Origin: Oscillospiraceae bacterium
GTDB lineage: Bacteria; Bacillota; Clostridia; Oscillospirales; Acutalibacteraceae
Reading direction: 5' to 3'
NCBI GenBank assembly: GCA_003526845.1
Contig: DPVM01000008.1
Span: 193,463-257,462, forward strand
Length of the DNA: 64,000 bases
The notes under the pieces are model-generated. The model did not search any database, was not told where the DNA came from, and saw only the letters and a program-made list of their open reading frames with translations. Each line of letters starts with the position of its first letter. The stretch's first letter is position 1. Shown piece by piece: positions 7,377-16,079 of the stretch. Made by a program: the position numbers and the translations under genes.

Positions 7377-8264
7377 TTATTTTTCGGCGGTTAAATTTAA
7401 TGAAGTCCCGTCTGAAAATGTCAATATCAAATCTTTAATAAACGCAGGACATACCGATAAGTTGGTCGTTTTATATGTATTTTGAATCTCTCTTTTAGCA
7501 AAATCATATATATTTATTTCATTTCTTGATCTGACTGCAAAATAGGTTTCGTTAAGAAAATAAATCACATAGCACTTTGGTAAGCCTCTTAAATCTCTGT
7601 TGTTGAGTGATAATATTTTATTTGATTTGCCTTGCTCAATATCTACATAATACACATATGTTTTTTTGAATATGCTTTTTCTCGATAAGCACAGAAATTT
7701 TTTCCCGTTATCTCCAAAAGAAACAGTGTTGCTTAAATACGCCGGCACAAGTTCATCCAAAGAATATTTTAAAGTATCTCCGTTGAATTTTTGGACAAAA
7801 ATTTCGTTTTTTGTTAGTGTTTCACAAACCGCGGCAAAACAATCTTGATTACAATAAAAATCATTAAGCGAAACACATTTAATTTTGTTCAAAAACTTTC
7901 TTTGTGACAGTTTCAAATCATAGATATAAAGTGCGTAATTGCTGTTTATATCGTCAATATTGCTCATTTCGGAATAAAAAAGCGAACTGTCATTAACAAA
8001 GCACACTGTAAAAATATCGTTATCAAGTTGTATTTCAACCTTTTGATTTATTTTTGTATCAATGACCGTAATATTTTTATTGCGTGCAACCGCAAAGTAA
8101 TTTCCGCCTTTGGAAACAGAACAAATATCATCATTCATGACGCTAACATTGCTGTCAAATAAATCATTGTAATCGAAATCCGTAATACAATAATTACCTT
8201 TTGAGTTTTTACACAATAAACAATCGTCATTTACACATCGAATGTCAGTTATATTCTTATTCAT
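7377..8264 (-). CDS. Soluble beta-propeller-like protein, candidate immunity protein
   Basis: This 295-residue protein has no signal or membrane segment. Repeated units such as NYFAVARNKNITVIDTKI and GNYEYD-free strand repeats suggest a seven-blade propeller of the WD/YncE kind, but no catalytic residues are apparent. The start is the ATG at 8264, preceded by GAGGTG, which lies within the Rhs core remnant. A longer frame to 8306 exists but would read the Rhs remnant out of frame, so it is rejected. Overlap by eight bases with the Rhs fragment matches the toxin-immunity spacing seen in Rhs systems. The function is inferred from that context. Confidence 0.55.
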   Translation of the reverse strand: MNKNITDIRCVNDDCLLCKNSKGNYCITDFDYNDLFDSNVSVMNDDICSVSKGGNYFAVARNKNITVIDTKINQKVEIQLDNDIFTVCFVNDSSLFYSEMSNIDDINSNYALYIYDLKLSQRKFLNKIKCVSLNDFYCNQDCFAAVCETLTKNEIFVQKFNGDTLKYSLDELVPAYLSNTVSFGDNGKKFLCLSRKSIFKKTYVYYVDIEQGKSNKILSLNNRDLRGLPKCYVIYFLNETYFAVRSRNEINIYDFAKREIQNTYKTTNLSVCPAFIKDLILTFSDGTSLNLTAEK

Positions 8265-8397
8265 AAGCACACACCTCGCGGTAGCGAATTGGGCTTTGCT
8301 TTGCAATGTCGGTGTCGGCGGTTAAAACTTTACCCCAAGCGTCGTATTCATAATTGCCTACAACAGTTCCCTCGGGGAAAGGCTTTGTGTTTGGTTT
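8257..8397 (-). pseudogene. Rhs/YD-repeat core end, remnant
   Basis: Forty-six open codons without a start encode EGTVVGNYEYDAWGKVL, a linker, and then SPIRYRE before a stop. GNYEYDAWGK and the RYRG(Y)YYD start are hallmarks of the last YD repeat of Rhs proteins, just before the variable toxin tip. Here the core breaks off at RYR, exactly at the usual core-tip boundary, and the tip is gone. The frame is closed upstream by a stop, so the body of the Rhs gene is missing too. The family call is firm; that it was once joined to the genes downstream is inference. Confidence 0.75.
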
Positions 8398-8407
8398 TTA
8401 ATTTTAT

Positions 8408-10687
8408 TTATTCGCCGTCCCCTGCGGAAAGAGTTGTTGAACTTTTAAGTTCGCTGTTGTCAACACCTTTAACCTTTTTGTCTATTGTATAATTGTTGTC
8501 GCCGTCGATACAAATTAAGTCGCCGTAATTTTCGTCATTATCATAATCGGTGATTGCGTAAAATTTGCCGTTGTATCTGCCGAATGACCAATTTATAACA
8601 TCGTCGGCAACTTTTTCGGTGTTGCCGTTTGAATATTTATAAATATTACATTCACCGGTCTTTTCGCTGTAATCGGTTGCATAATAATATGTGTCTTTTT
8701 CATTTGGGTCATAATAAATATTAAACGGTGCGGCATCTTCAATTTCCTTGTCCTTGATATGGAGCGTGCCTTTGTAGTTTGAATTGTTGCCGAATCCGTC
8801 AAGAGGCATAAATTCGCCGTTTGCATAGAGGCAAACATAGATGTTTTCGGCAATTGTTTTGGCATCGGACATACTTTCTGCCTCTTCAGGAAGGGAGTAT
8901 ATCGAAATTGAATCCCACGAACTGTCATCGGAATTACTGTCATAATTTTTTGCAAATGTTACAACAAATTTCGATGAATCAGGGTCGTAGTTAACCGTTG
9001 AGCAGTAGTAGCCTTCCTTTTCAATAGAAATGATCTTGCTGCCGTTGTAAATTACATTATGCATGGTGATTTGTTCGCTGATTTTTGTTGATATATTTTC
9101 GCTGTCTGAAATTTTTGTAATATCAACCTTTTTCATACTGTCAATCGAGGTGTCATATACCGAGAAATTGACATATTCTGTAAATCCTGCCGAGTCGGTG
9201 CCGTTCGGCAAATTGCTAATTTGCATAATTGACGGATACGAAAGGTCGCTCGCGAGTTTTTCACCGCTCTCATTATAAAGTGAATATGATTTGTAGTTGC
9301 TGTCGGCTTTAAGGTCTTCTCTCAAATTGTTTCTGTCAAGCGCGGCTTGATAGTCGCTGTATGCTTTGTCATACTTTTCCTGCGCTTCATCATAAGCGGC
9401 TTGGTATGCGTCATAATCGGTCGTTGTGTATGAATAGCCCCAATCGTCGGTTTCCTGCTTTTGGTATTTTTCAATGTTTGGTGCATAATCGTCCCAATCG
9501 GGCTCTTTGGCTTTGGCATCCTTGTCCTTCATCGAGTCATTTATCAAATCGTAGTAGGTATATTTTTTGTCGCAGACGGTGTAATAAATATTGCCGTTTG
9601 CAGATGCGAATGACTCAACTTTATCGGCGATTTTTTTGTCGCTGCCGTCTTTTGCGGATGCGCTGTAAAGATTGTCATCCTTTTTATACAGAATAGTATC
9701 GCTGTCAATGTCGAAGGCATAATCCTGTGCGCCCTCAACGATTTTATTTTTGTCGCCTGTTGATACATCAACGGTGCATACATTGTATGTAGGGTCGTCG
9801 TATTCATCTGCCTCTTGGTCATACTCGCCTTGATTATATTCTGTTGCTACAAAATAGCTGTTGTCACTGCTGAATGATGAAACATTTGCATCGGAAATCA
9901 GCTTTTCGGTTTCACCGTTTGCATCTGTTGCACAAACATTTCCGTCTTTTGCATAAATGATTTTATCAATGTTGCCAACAACCGCTTCAATCGTCGAAAC
10001 ATTTTTTGCAACAAGTGTGCCCTCGTCCTTTTCGTTGCCGATTTCCTTATAATAGATGTTGTAGGTATAGCTCGTTGCATTATCTTCGTCGGTGTGTTCT
10101 TCTCTGTCGGTGGTGTAAACGATATATTTCGAATCCTCCGAAAGTTTGTAATCACCGCCGTAATCATTTGTTACCTCAAATGTTTTTGCCTCATCACTGC
10201 CTAATGACTGAACTACAAATAATCGGCTGTCGGTGTAATAAACCATCGGCTTTGTCGTTTCCTCTTTTTTGCCGCCAAACAGAACAATTAAAAGAACAAC
10301 AACTGCAATAACGATTGCCGCAACGATAACGCCGATTGCGATTTTTACGCCTTTTTTGCTCTTTTGCTTTTTAGGCTTGCCGTCATTACCGTTGCCTGTG
10401 TCTGTCGACGGTTGAACTTGATACGGCTGAACGGCAGGAACAGGTGTCGGTTGATACTGCTGTTGTTGAGCCTGTTGAGGCGGTTGATATTGTGGCTGCT
10501 GTTGCTGATAAGGTGCGCCTTGCGCCTCTGAGCTGCCGACAGGAACATATTGATTTTGAGCCTGCGGCGGATATTGCGCGCCCTCATAGCTGCTGCCCTG
10601 TGCTGTCGGTTGTGGGATAGGTGAACCGCAACTTGTGCAGAATTTTGAATTGTTTTCATTTTCCGCGTTACAATTCGGACATTTCAT
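8408..10687 (-). CDS. Zinc-ribbon, single-TM protein with extracytoplasmic beta-propeller-like domain
   Basis: The 759-residue protein starts with a CPNCNAENENNSKFCTSCG zinc ribbon, followed by a Gln/Pro-rich linker (about 25-110) and a lysine-rich stretch. One membrane helix (about 115-140) leads to a long acidic outer part with strand repeats like those of TolB or WD proteins. A helical insert of charged DEAQEKYDKAYSDYQAAL type lies near residue 450. The start at 10687 is chosen for GAGGAAG upstream and the zinc ribbon directly after it. A promoter (TTGCAA, 18 bases, TATTAT) lies upstream. Such zinc-ribbon membrane proteins are common in gut Clostridia and of unknown role, possibly envelope sensing. 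Confidence 0.65.
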   Translation of the reverse strand: MKCPNCNAENENNSKFCTSCGSPIPQPTAQGSSYEGAQYPPQAQNQYVPVGSSEAQGAPYQQQQPQYQPPQQAQQQQYQPTPVPAVQPYQVQPSTDTGNGNDGKPKKQKSKKGVKIAIGVIVAAIVIAVVVLLIVLFGGKKEETTKPMVYYTDSRLFVVQSLGSDEAKTFEVTNDYGGDYKLSEDSKYIVYTTDREEHTDEDNATSYTYNIYYKEIGNEKDEGTLVAKNVSTIEAVVGNIDKIIYAKDGNVCATDANGETEKLISDANVSSFSSDNSYFVATEYNQGEYDQEADEYDDPTYNVCTVDVSTGDKNKIVEGAQDYAFDIDSDTILYKKDDNLYSASAKDGSDKKIADKVESFASANGNIYYTVCDKKYTYYDLINDSMKDKDAKAKEPDWDDYAPNIEKYQKQETDDWGYSYTTTDYDAYQAAYDEAQEKYDKAYSDYQAALDRNNLREDLKADSNYKSYSLYNESGEKLASDLSYPSIMQISNLPNGTDSAGFTEYVNFSVYDTSIDSMKKVDITKISDSENISTKISEQITMHNVIYNGSKIISIEKEGYYCSTVNYDPDSSKFVVTFAKNYDSNSDDSSWDSISIYSLPEEAESMSDAKTIAENIYVCLYANGEFMPLDGFGNNSNYKGTLHIKDKEIEDAAPFNIYYDPNEKDTYYYATDYSEKTGECNIYKYSNGNTEKVADDVINWSFGRYNGKFYAITDYDNDENYGDLICIDGDNNYTIDKKVKGVDNSELKSSTTLSAGDGE

Positions 10688-10811
10688 TTTATCTTCCTCT
10701 TTCCTTATTTTATTTAACACTATAATATCATATATCGACACCGATTTGCAATTGTATTTGAAGTAAAAGGTGATGTTTGGCTGATTTTGCGTGATATTCG
10801 GAGGCGGAGCG

Positions 10812-10845
10812 CAAAAAAGCACCGCTTTACTAAAAAGCGGTGCTC
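10812..10845 (-). terminator. Terminator of the lepB unit
   Basis: AGCACCGCTTT and AAGCGGTGCT pair around a short loop, followed on the minus strand by TTTTTT. It lies 15 bases after the lepB stop. Confidence 0.85.
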
Positions 10846-10859
10846 AAAAGAGTTGTTAT

Positions 10860-11582
10860 TTACTTGTCATACGAAATAGTTTCGTATTTTTGTATCGACG
10901 GATAATATCTGAACATTACCTTGCCGACAAGCAAATCCTTGTCGACATAATTCGTTGTTGACCAATATCGCGAATCGCCCGAATCCTCTCTGTTGTCGCC
11001 CATAACGAAATAGCAGTTTTCGGGCACCTTATACACTCCGTCGGCATGATTGCCCTCGTATGTTGTGCCGACAACATAGCTTGTTTCGTCAAGCATTTTT
11101 GCCTTGCCGTCACTGCCGGTTATATAAACCTGACCGCCTGTGATTGTAACGGTTTCGCCCGGAAGACCGATAACACGCTTGACATAATATGTTGTTTTGC
11201 CCTTCGCATAATCATCGGGATATTTAAAAATGAAAATATCGCCGCGTTCAGGCTCTTTAACAAGTCGGCTTGCGATTACTCGGTCGCCCTCCTGAATTGT
11301 GTTGAGCATTGAGCCGGTGGGCACAACAGCATTTGCAAAAACACAGTGCTTGAGAAACAGCGCAACCAAAAGCGCAATTATGATGGGCAGGAAAAATTCA
11401 AGCATTTCCTGCGCCTTGCTTTTCGGCTTTTTCGTTTTTACTTTTTGTGTTGTTTTGTCGCTGTCCTGCTTTGCCAGCTCTTCGGTGTTGTCAACCTTGA
11501 CAGCCACAGCTCCGCAGTTTTCGCAAACATAGCGTTCGCCGTCCTGTTTCATTGTATCCTTGCCGCAAACCTTACATTTCAT
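10860..11582 (-). CDS. lepB: Signal peptidase I with N-terminal zinc ribbon
   Basis: This 240-residue membrane protease removes signal peptides from exported proteins. It begins with a CKVCGKD...CENCG zinc ribbon (residues 3-23), then a lysine-rich linker and one membrane helix (about 62-82). The catalytic domain carries PTGSM with the nucleophile serine, YYVKRVIGLPGE with the general-base lysine, and GDNREDSGDSR, all S26-family boxes. The zinc ribbon is not part of the classic enzyme; the gene upstream of the terminator also has one. It lies 18 bases after the glycosidase gene and probably shares its transcript. Confidence 0.92.
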   Translation of the reverse strand: MKCKVCGKDTMKQDGERYVCENCGAVAVKVDNTEELAKQDSDKTTQKVKTKKPKSKAQEMLEFFLPIIIALLVALFLKHCVFANAVVPTGSMLNTIQEGDRVIASRLVKEPERGDIFIFKYPDDYAKGKTTYYVKRVIGLPGETVTITGGQVYITGSDGKAKMLDETSYVVGTTYEGNHADGVYKVPENCYFVMGDNREDSGDSRYWSTTNYVDKDLLVGKVMFRYYPSIQKYETISYDK

Positions 11583-11600
11583 AAAATTGCTTCCTTTAGT

Positions 11601-13541
11601 TTATTTTGTAAATTTTAAAATTACCGCTTCGTATGGGTGCAAAGTCATATCAATTTTGCTTTTGTATGAATAAAGTTCGTCGCTCTGAGGCAATGAATTG
11701 CACATTATGTTTATGCGCCTTACATCTTTCAAATCCTCAGGCACGCCCATAAGTTTGTTAAGATTGAGGGTGAGGGGAGCATTTTCATCTGTTGAGTTTC
11801 TCAATGCGATGATACCCTCGCCGTCATCTGTCCAACTGAAATAGCCGTAAACATTGTTGTCCTCGGGGTCGCCGCCGATAAACATTGCATTTTTGAGAAT
11901 ATGATAATTTTCTTTTTGAAATCTCATTGCTCTTGCAAGCGCATCCCATTTGGCGTCAGACATCATATCGTATGAAAGGTGAAGTTCGTTGAGAGCGTTG
12001 CCTCTTATTGCACACCAGAAAATATATTTTTCAAACTCCTCGTCGGTGTAATCAACCTTTGCCTCTCTGCCGTAAATCGGTTCGTGATTATAAAGGCGAT
12101 TGAGCGGAATTTGGTTTGCTCTTCTGCAAACGCAGTCATAATATCTTGCGTCACGATATGTGATTTCAGACTCAACCTGCGGCTGGTCCTCAATGTTTTT
12201 GGCAAAGCCTATATCGTTGCTGTTTTGAATCCAAATTGAGTTTACCCATTGCAGCCACCACGGCGAAATATTGACATAGCATGTCATATTAATCCACAAA
12301 TCGCGGTTGTTGACTTTTCGTGCGGCGCGGAGTTTTGAAAAAAGCCTTATCCATTTTTGCCACATATCGGTTACAAAATACATATCGTTTTCGCCGCCTA
12401 CGGCATGGTCGTGCGTTTCGTCCGTGCAGGGTGCAAGGCAAAAGCCGTCAAGCTTAAGATATGTTATGTCAAATTCCGATACGGTGTCAATCAAAAAGTC
12501 GGTTAATTTGTTTACATATTTTGATGACGCAATACAAATATCGTTTGCATTTTTGTTGAAATAGCCGTTATTACCCTTTTGAACACGCTTTGCAAACGGC
12601 TTTGCTTTTGAATAGCCGCCGCGCGGACCGAGCCAAAGACCGAATCCCGTGCCCCTTTCCTTACAATCGTTTGAAATATTTGTCAGTTTGTTAGGAAATG
12701 TTTTTTTGTCAAATGTCCAAAACTTTGCCTTGTAATCGTTCCATCCGTCGTCAACAACATATGCGTCGAGCTTCGGCGCATTGTGAAATGCAAGGCCCTT
12801 CGCGATTTCGCTGAACGAGTCGCGTATAATCTGTTCATCGATTTTGAGCATATGGTCATACCAACAGTTGTATTGAAAACGCAGGTTTGACGGCTTGCTG
12901 ATGAAATTGATATATTCGTAAAATGCCTTTTGCACTTCAAGAATCGTGTTGTCTTTTGCGCCGCCCATAACGGTAACGGGGCAAATAAAGTTTTCGCCGA
13001 GCGGTCTGCCGACAAAATATTTTATCTGACCTGCGCCGTGAATGATTTTGTTATCCGTTGCGGGAAATTCACAGCCGAAAAACAAGCTGTCGATATAAAA
13101 CGGCTGACCGAGCGATGCGTGATAGCCCGAAAGTTCTGTTCCGTCAGGCATAATGTCAACGCCGTAGTGGGTTTTTGAATTGATGATTCCGATATCGTCA
13201 AGCAAAATCCAATCAACTGCGTTATCGCCCTTTTGCGATAGTGTGATTTGTTTGCAGATTGTGTTGCTGTCATCGTGCACCCAATATTCTATCGTAGCCG
13301 TTATTCCCATGTTTTCGGCAAAAACAAACATAAGCTTGTTGCCGTTTTCAAGGCTTTTTGTAACAGCCAATCCTTTAGAGGAAAACTCTGTTCCGTCAAC
13401 AAAATGAACAACAAATTCACTGCCGTTGCCGTCGGGAACAAAGCTCATATTTGAGTATTTATTAAGTATTTGGCTTGCAAAAAAATTATCGTTTACGATT
13501 TTAAATTCTCTTTTAAGCCTTTTACTTTCAAGTTTAAACAT
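11601..13541 (-). CDS. Clan GH-D-like glycoside hydrolase (alpha-galactosidase type)
   Basis: The 646-residue protein has no signal peptide, so it should act in the cytoplasm. Its middle part has DAYVVDDGWNDY, FGLWLGPRGGYS and ITYLKLDGFCLAP. These fit the barrel strands of GH36/GH27-type alpha-galactosidases, with the aspartate of LKLDG as probable nucleophile. The first 230 residues form a beta-sandwich-like domain, and the last 80 look like an all-beta cap. AGGGG precedes the ATG. Genes for the TSCPD protein and signal peptidase lie on either side with short gaps. Sugar specificity cannot be read; a related alpha-glycosidase remains possible. Confidence 0.65.
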   Translation of the reverse strand: MFKLESKRLKREFKIVNDNFFASQILNKYSNMSFVPDGNGSEFVVHFVDGTEFSSKGLAVTKSLENGNKLMFVFAENMGITATIEYWVHDDSNTICKQITLSQKGDNAVDWILLDDIGIINSKTHYGVDIMPDGTELSGYHASLGQPFYIDSLFFGCEFPATDNKIIHGAGQIKYFVGRPLGENFICPVTVMGGAKDNTILEVQKAFYEYINFISKPSNLRFQYNCWYDHMLKIDEQIIRDSFSEIAKGLAFHNAPKLDAYVVDDGWNDYKAKFWTFDKKTFPNKLTNISNDCKERGTGFGLWLGPRGGYSKAKPFAKRVQKGNNGYFNKNANDICIASSKYVNKLTDFLIDTVSEFDITYLKLDGFCLAPCTDETHDHAVGGENDMYFVTDMWQKWIRLFSKLRAARKVNNRDLWINMTCYVNISPWWLQWVNSIWIQNSNDIGFAKNIEDQPQVESEITYRDARYYDCVCRRANQIPLNRLYNHEPIYGREAKVDYTDEEFEKYIFWCAIRGNALNELHLSYDMMSDAKWDALARAMRFQKENYHILKNAMFIGGDPEDNNVYGYFSWTDDGEGIIALRNSTDENAPLTLNLNKLMGVPEDLKDVRRINIMCNSLPQSDELYSYKSKIDMTLHPYEAVILKFTK

Positions 13542-13568
13542 AGTTACCCCTTTTAAAACCGGTCAAAT

Positions 13569-13826
13569 TTATAATTCTTCCTTAATATCCTCAAGCGCCC
13601 TTGCAAGCTGGTCGGGGCATGAGGTCGTTTTGTATCCGCACTGAATGCCCTTGAGAGAGTCGATAACCTCGTCAATCGTTCTGCCCTTTACGAGCGAAGA
13701 AATGCCCTTAAGGTTGCCGTTGCATCCGCCGCGAAAGCTGACGCTGTTGATTTTTTTAGTGTTTTCATCGACATCCACAACAATTTGAGTTGAGCAGGTG
13801 CCGGATGTGTCATATGTAAATTCCAT
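13569..13826 (-). CDS. TSCPD-domain protein (four-cysteine family)
   Basis: An 85-residue protein with the motif order GTCSTQI, RGGCNGN, GIQCGYKTTSCPDQLA. It matches the small TSCPD family, also known as a C-terminal domain of some ribonucleotide reductases, where the cysteines are thought to bind metal or be redox-active. Cysteines are visible at about 11, 35, 63 and 70. It sits alone between the glycosidase and prmA, with short gaps on both sides. Its function in isolation is not known. Confidence 0.8.
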   Translation of the reverse strand: MEFTYDTSGTCSTQIVVDVDENTKKINSVSFRGGCNGNLKGISSLVKGRTIDEVIDSLKGIQCGYKTTSCPDQLARALEDIKEEL

Positions 13827-13910
13827 TTTTATTCTCCGTATTATTATCTTGATTTTATATATTATACATATTTTGCGTTAACAATTCAACTACAAAACAA
13901 GAACGAAGTA

Positions 13911-14870
13911 TTAACAATTGTTTGCCTTTTTCAGCGCAAAAACAAGCCAACCGTTGTTTTCGTATCTTTCGATAATTTCAAAGCCGTTTTGCGCGAACGA
14001 ATAAAGCACCTCGTCCTCGCGGTTTTCAATAATTCCGCCGGTGATGTAAACGCCGCCGTCGCTCAAAAATTCGCCGACTTGTGTGTTAAACTCCATAATA
14101 ATGTCAGCAACAATGTTTGCGACAACAAGATTGAATTTGCCGTTTACTTTGTCTGACAAATTGCCTTTAACAGCGTTGAATACAGGTGGTTTAAAACCGT
14201 TTTCCTCTGCGTTTGCAAGAGCTGTTTTGACTGCGAGCGAGTCAATATCAACGCCAAATGCGCTCTTTGCGCCGAGCAGCAGGCACGCAATCGACAAAAT
14301 TCCGCTGCCGCATCCTATGTCAAGCACCGTTGTGTCGGGCGTTACATATTTTTCAAGCGTTTCAAGGCAAAGTTTGGTTGTCGGGTGACTTCCCGTGCCG
14401 AATGCAAGACCCGGCTCAATGTTCAAAACTTTTCTGTCGCCTGCGTCATAGTTATCCTCCCAGACGGGTCTGATAAGGAGCTTTTCGCCTATCGGCATCG
14501 GGTGAAAATATTGTTTCCAATTGTTTTGCCAATCCTCAACTCGGCAATCCTGAATTTTTATTTCGTATTTTATGTTTGCATCGTCGAGTCTGTCCTTAAT
14601 AAACGCAACAGCTTCAAGCGGATTTTCGTTCGGATTGACATAAATGTGGATGATACCGTTTGTCCTGTCCTTTTGAAGGAGCGATTCCTCGATAAGGTCG
14701 ATATGGGCGATTTCCATCGTTTCCTCTTCAAGTGCCGAATAATCCTCGATATATATTCCGTACGGCACAACCATATTGGCAATGTTTCCTGCCGTTTCAA
14801 TGTCGGCTGTTGCAACCGTTACGGTGATTTCTGTCCAGCATTCCTGCTCGACCGCGTTTGTCATTCCCAT
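13911..14870 (-). CDS. prmA: Ribosomal protein L11 methyltransferase
   Basis: PrmA methylates ribosomal protein L11 using S-adenosylmethionine in the cytoplasm. The 319-residue protein has the N-terminal L11-binding domain (WTEITVTV onward). Its methyltransferase domain has LNIEPGLAFGTGSHPTT, the SAM-binding VLDIGCGSGILSIA and VVANIVADII. The start at 14870 is used because the longer frame to 14948 runs deep into the yhaM coding end; GGGGA lies nine bases upstream. The gap to yhaM is 13 bases, so the two are co-transcribed. Confidence 0.93.
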   Translation of the reverse strand: MGMTNAVEQECWTEITVTVATADIETAGNIANMVVPYGIYIEDYSALEEETMEIAHIDLIEESLLQKDRTNGIIHIYVNPNENPLEAVAFIKDRLDDANIKYEIKIQDCRVEDWQNNWKQYFHPMPIGEKLLIRPVWEDNYDAGDRKVLNIEPGLAFGTGSHPTTKLCLETLEKYVTPDTTVLDIGCGSGILSIACLLLGAKSAFGVDIDSLAVKTALANAEENGFKPPVFNAVKGNLSDKVNGKFNLVVANIVADIIMEFNTQVGEFLSDGGVYITGGIIENREDEVLYSFAQNGFEIIERYENNGWLVFALKKANNC

Positions 14871-14883
14871 TTGCGTTTCCCCG

Positions 14884-15849
14884 TTATTCAAAATTAACTC
14901 TGTGCTCGGTTGATGAAAGACCGTGGTTATAAAGCTTTCTGTTGTCAAGCGCCCACTGCCTGTCGGTAAATTCGCCCGGTTTAACCTTTGATGTGGCGTT
15001 GTTTACTTCAAACACCGTTGCATCAAGTGCGTCAAGACTTGAAAGAATTATTGCCTCAAGAAACATCGGCCTTGTCGGTGAGCCAAACTCGGGCACGCCG
15101 TGGTGCGACAAAATCATATGTTCAAGAAGCGGAACAACCTCGCTGTCGATTCCAAGCTCATTTGCCGCATCGTTGACATACATTGCGCCCTTAACAAGGT
15201 GACCGATTAATTCGCCCTCAACGCTGTATCCCTTTGCAAGTCCGGATTTGCCTGTTTCAAGCTCCCATGTTTTGGCAACATCGTGCAAAATGACGCCCGA
15301 AAACAAAAGGTCCTTGCAGATATTCGGATAAATTTTGCACATTTCTTCAGCCATGCGCAAAATGCTCATTGTGTGATAAAGCAAGCCGCCCACCATTGCG
15401 TGATGAAGTTTTAAAGCGGCAGGGTAGGTGATGAGCAAATCTTTTCTTTCGTCAATGATTTTTGAAACGATTTTTTTCAAATCCTCGTTTTCAAACGCAT
15501 CAACGCGTTTTTTTATCATATTGAAAAGCTGTTCGCCGCCGATTTCGCTTGCCGGAACAAGGTCGCTGAGCGAATAATTGTCCTCGTTTGATGCGGGTCT
15601 GATTTGTGAAATTCTGAATTGGTCTTTGCCGTTGTATGCTTCGACGGTGCCTCTAATTTTAACAATCATATCTTGCTCGAATGTATCGGCAGAGCCGTTG
15701 AAATCCCACAGCTTTGCGCTCATTTCGCCGTCTTTGTCGGAAATAAGAGCGTCAAGATACTGCGAGCCGTTTTTCGTCTTTTTTACATCGCATTTTTTAA
15801 GTATAACATATCCGTCACACATTCCGTTTGGGAGTTGTTTAAAATTCAT
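14884..15849 (-). CDS. yhaM: 3'-5' exoribonuclease YhaM family
   Basis: The 321-residue protein joins an N-terminal OB-fold nucleic-acid-binding domain (about 10-95, with YLDALISDKDGEMSAKLW) to an HD hydrolase domain. HD-type residues are seen in HHAMVGGLLYHT, ILHDVAKTWE and LSHHG. This is the YhaM/Cbf1 family, which trims RNA 3' ends in Gram-positive bacteria. GGAGG lies seven bases before the ATG, and a consensus promoter lies 50 bases upstream. Confidence 0.93.
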   Translation of the reverse strand: MNFKQLPNGMCDGYVILKKCDVKKTKNGSQYLDALISDKDGEMSAKLWDFNGSADTFEQDMIVKIRGTVEAYNGKDQFRISQIRPASNEDNYSLSDLVPASEIGGEQLFNMIKKRVDAFENEDLKKIVSKIIDERKDLLITYPAALKLHHAMVGGLLYHTMSILRMAEEMCKIYPNICKDLLFSGVILHDVAKTWELETGKSGLAKGYSVEGELIGHLVKGAMYVNDAANELGIDSEVVPLLEHMILSHHGVPEFGSPTRPMFLEAIILSSLDALDATVFEVNNATSKVKPGEFTDRQWALDNRKLYNHGLSSTEHRVNFE

Positions 15850-15877
15850 ATTGTGCCTCCATAATAATTATATGCCT

Positions 15878-15906
15878 ATTATAACGCATAAGCCGTTTTA
15901 TATCAA
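15878..15906 (-). promoter_or_regulatory. Promoter of yhaM-prmA
   Basis: On the minus strand TTGATA (15901-15906) and TATAAT (15878-15883) are separated by 17 bases. It points at yhaM, 29 bases away. Confidence 0.75.
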
Positions 15907-15976
15907 GCGAGATAATGGCAAAGTATTAAATCCGAGAAATAATTTTAAACTTATTTTTAAGTTATGCCCTTCTTTC

Positions 15977-16005
15977 TTGACAATATTATAATATATTGAT
16001 ATTAT
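15977..16005 (+). promoter_or_regulatory. Promoter of the pseudokinase gene
   Basis: TTGACA (15977-15982), 17 bases, TATTAT (16000-16005). A GC-rich hairpin (CGGCA...TGCCG, 16029-16049) follows in the leader before the ribosome binding site and may affect expression. Confidence 0.75.
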
Positions 16006-16079
16006 TAATTAAATGGATTAATTATTGCGGCACGGCGTTCGCCTGCCGTTATTTATAACACCGAATTGGAGTGGTATTG

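Noticed and set aside
8265..8306. Upstream extension of the 7377-8264 gene
   Set aside because: It reads the Rhs core remnant in the wrong frame; the ATG at 8264 has a proper ribosome site.
9000..10660. Several long frames on the other strand or in other frames inside the 8408-10687 gene
   Set aside because: They have odd composition (runs of Thr, Met, Ile or Arg) and no ribosome sites, and they mirror the codon pattern of the real gene.
16053..16071. GTG start for the pseudokinase
   Set aside because: It overlaps the GGAG ribosome site of the ATG at 16080.
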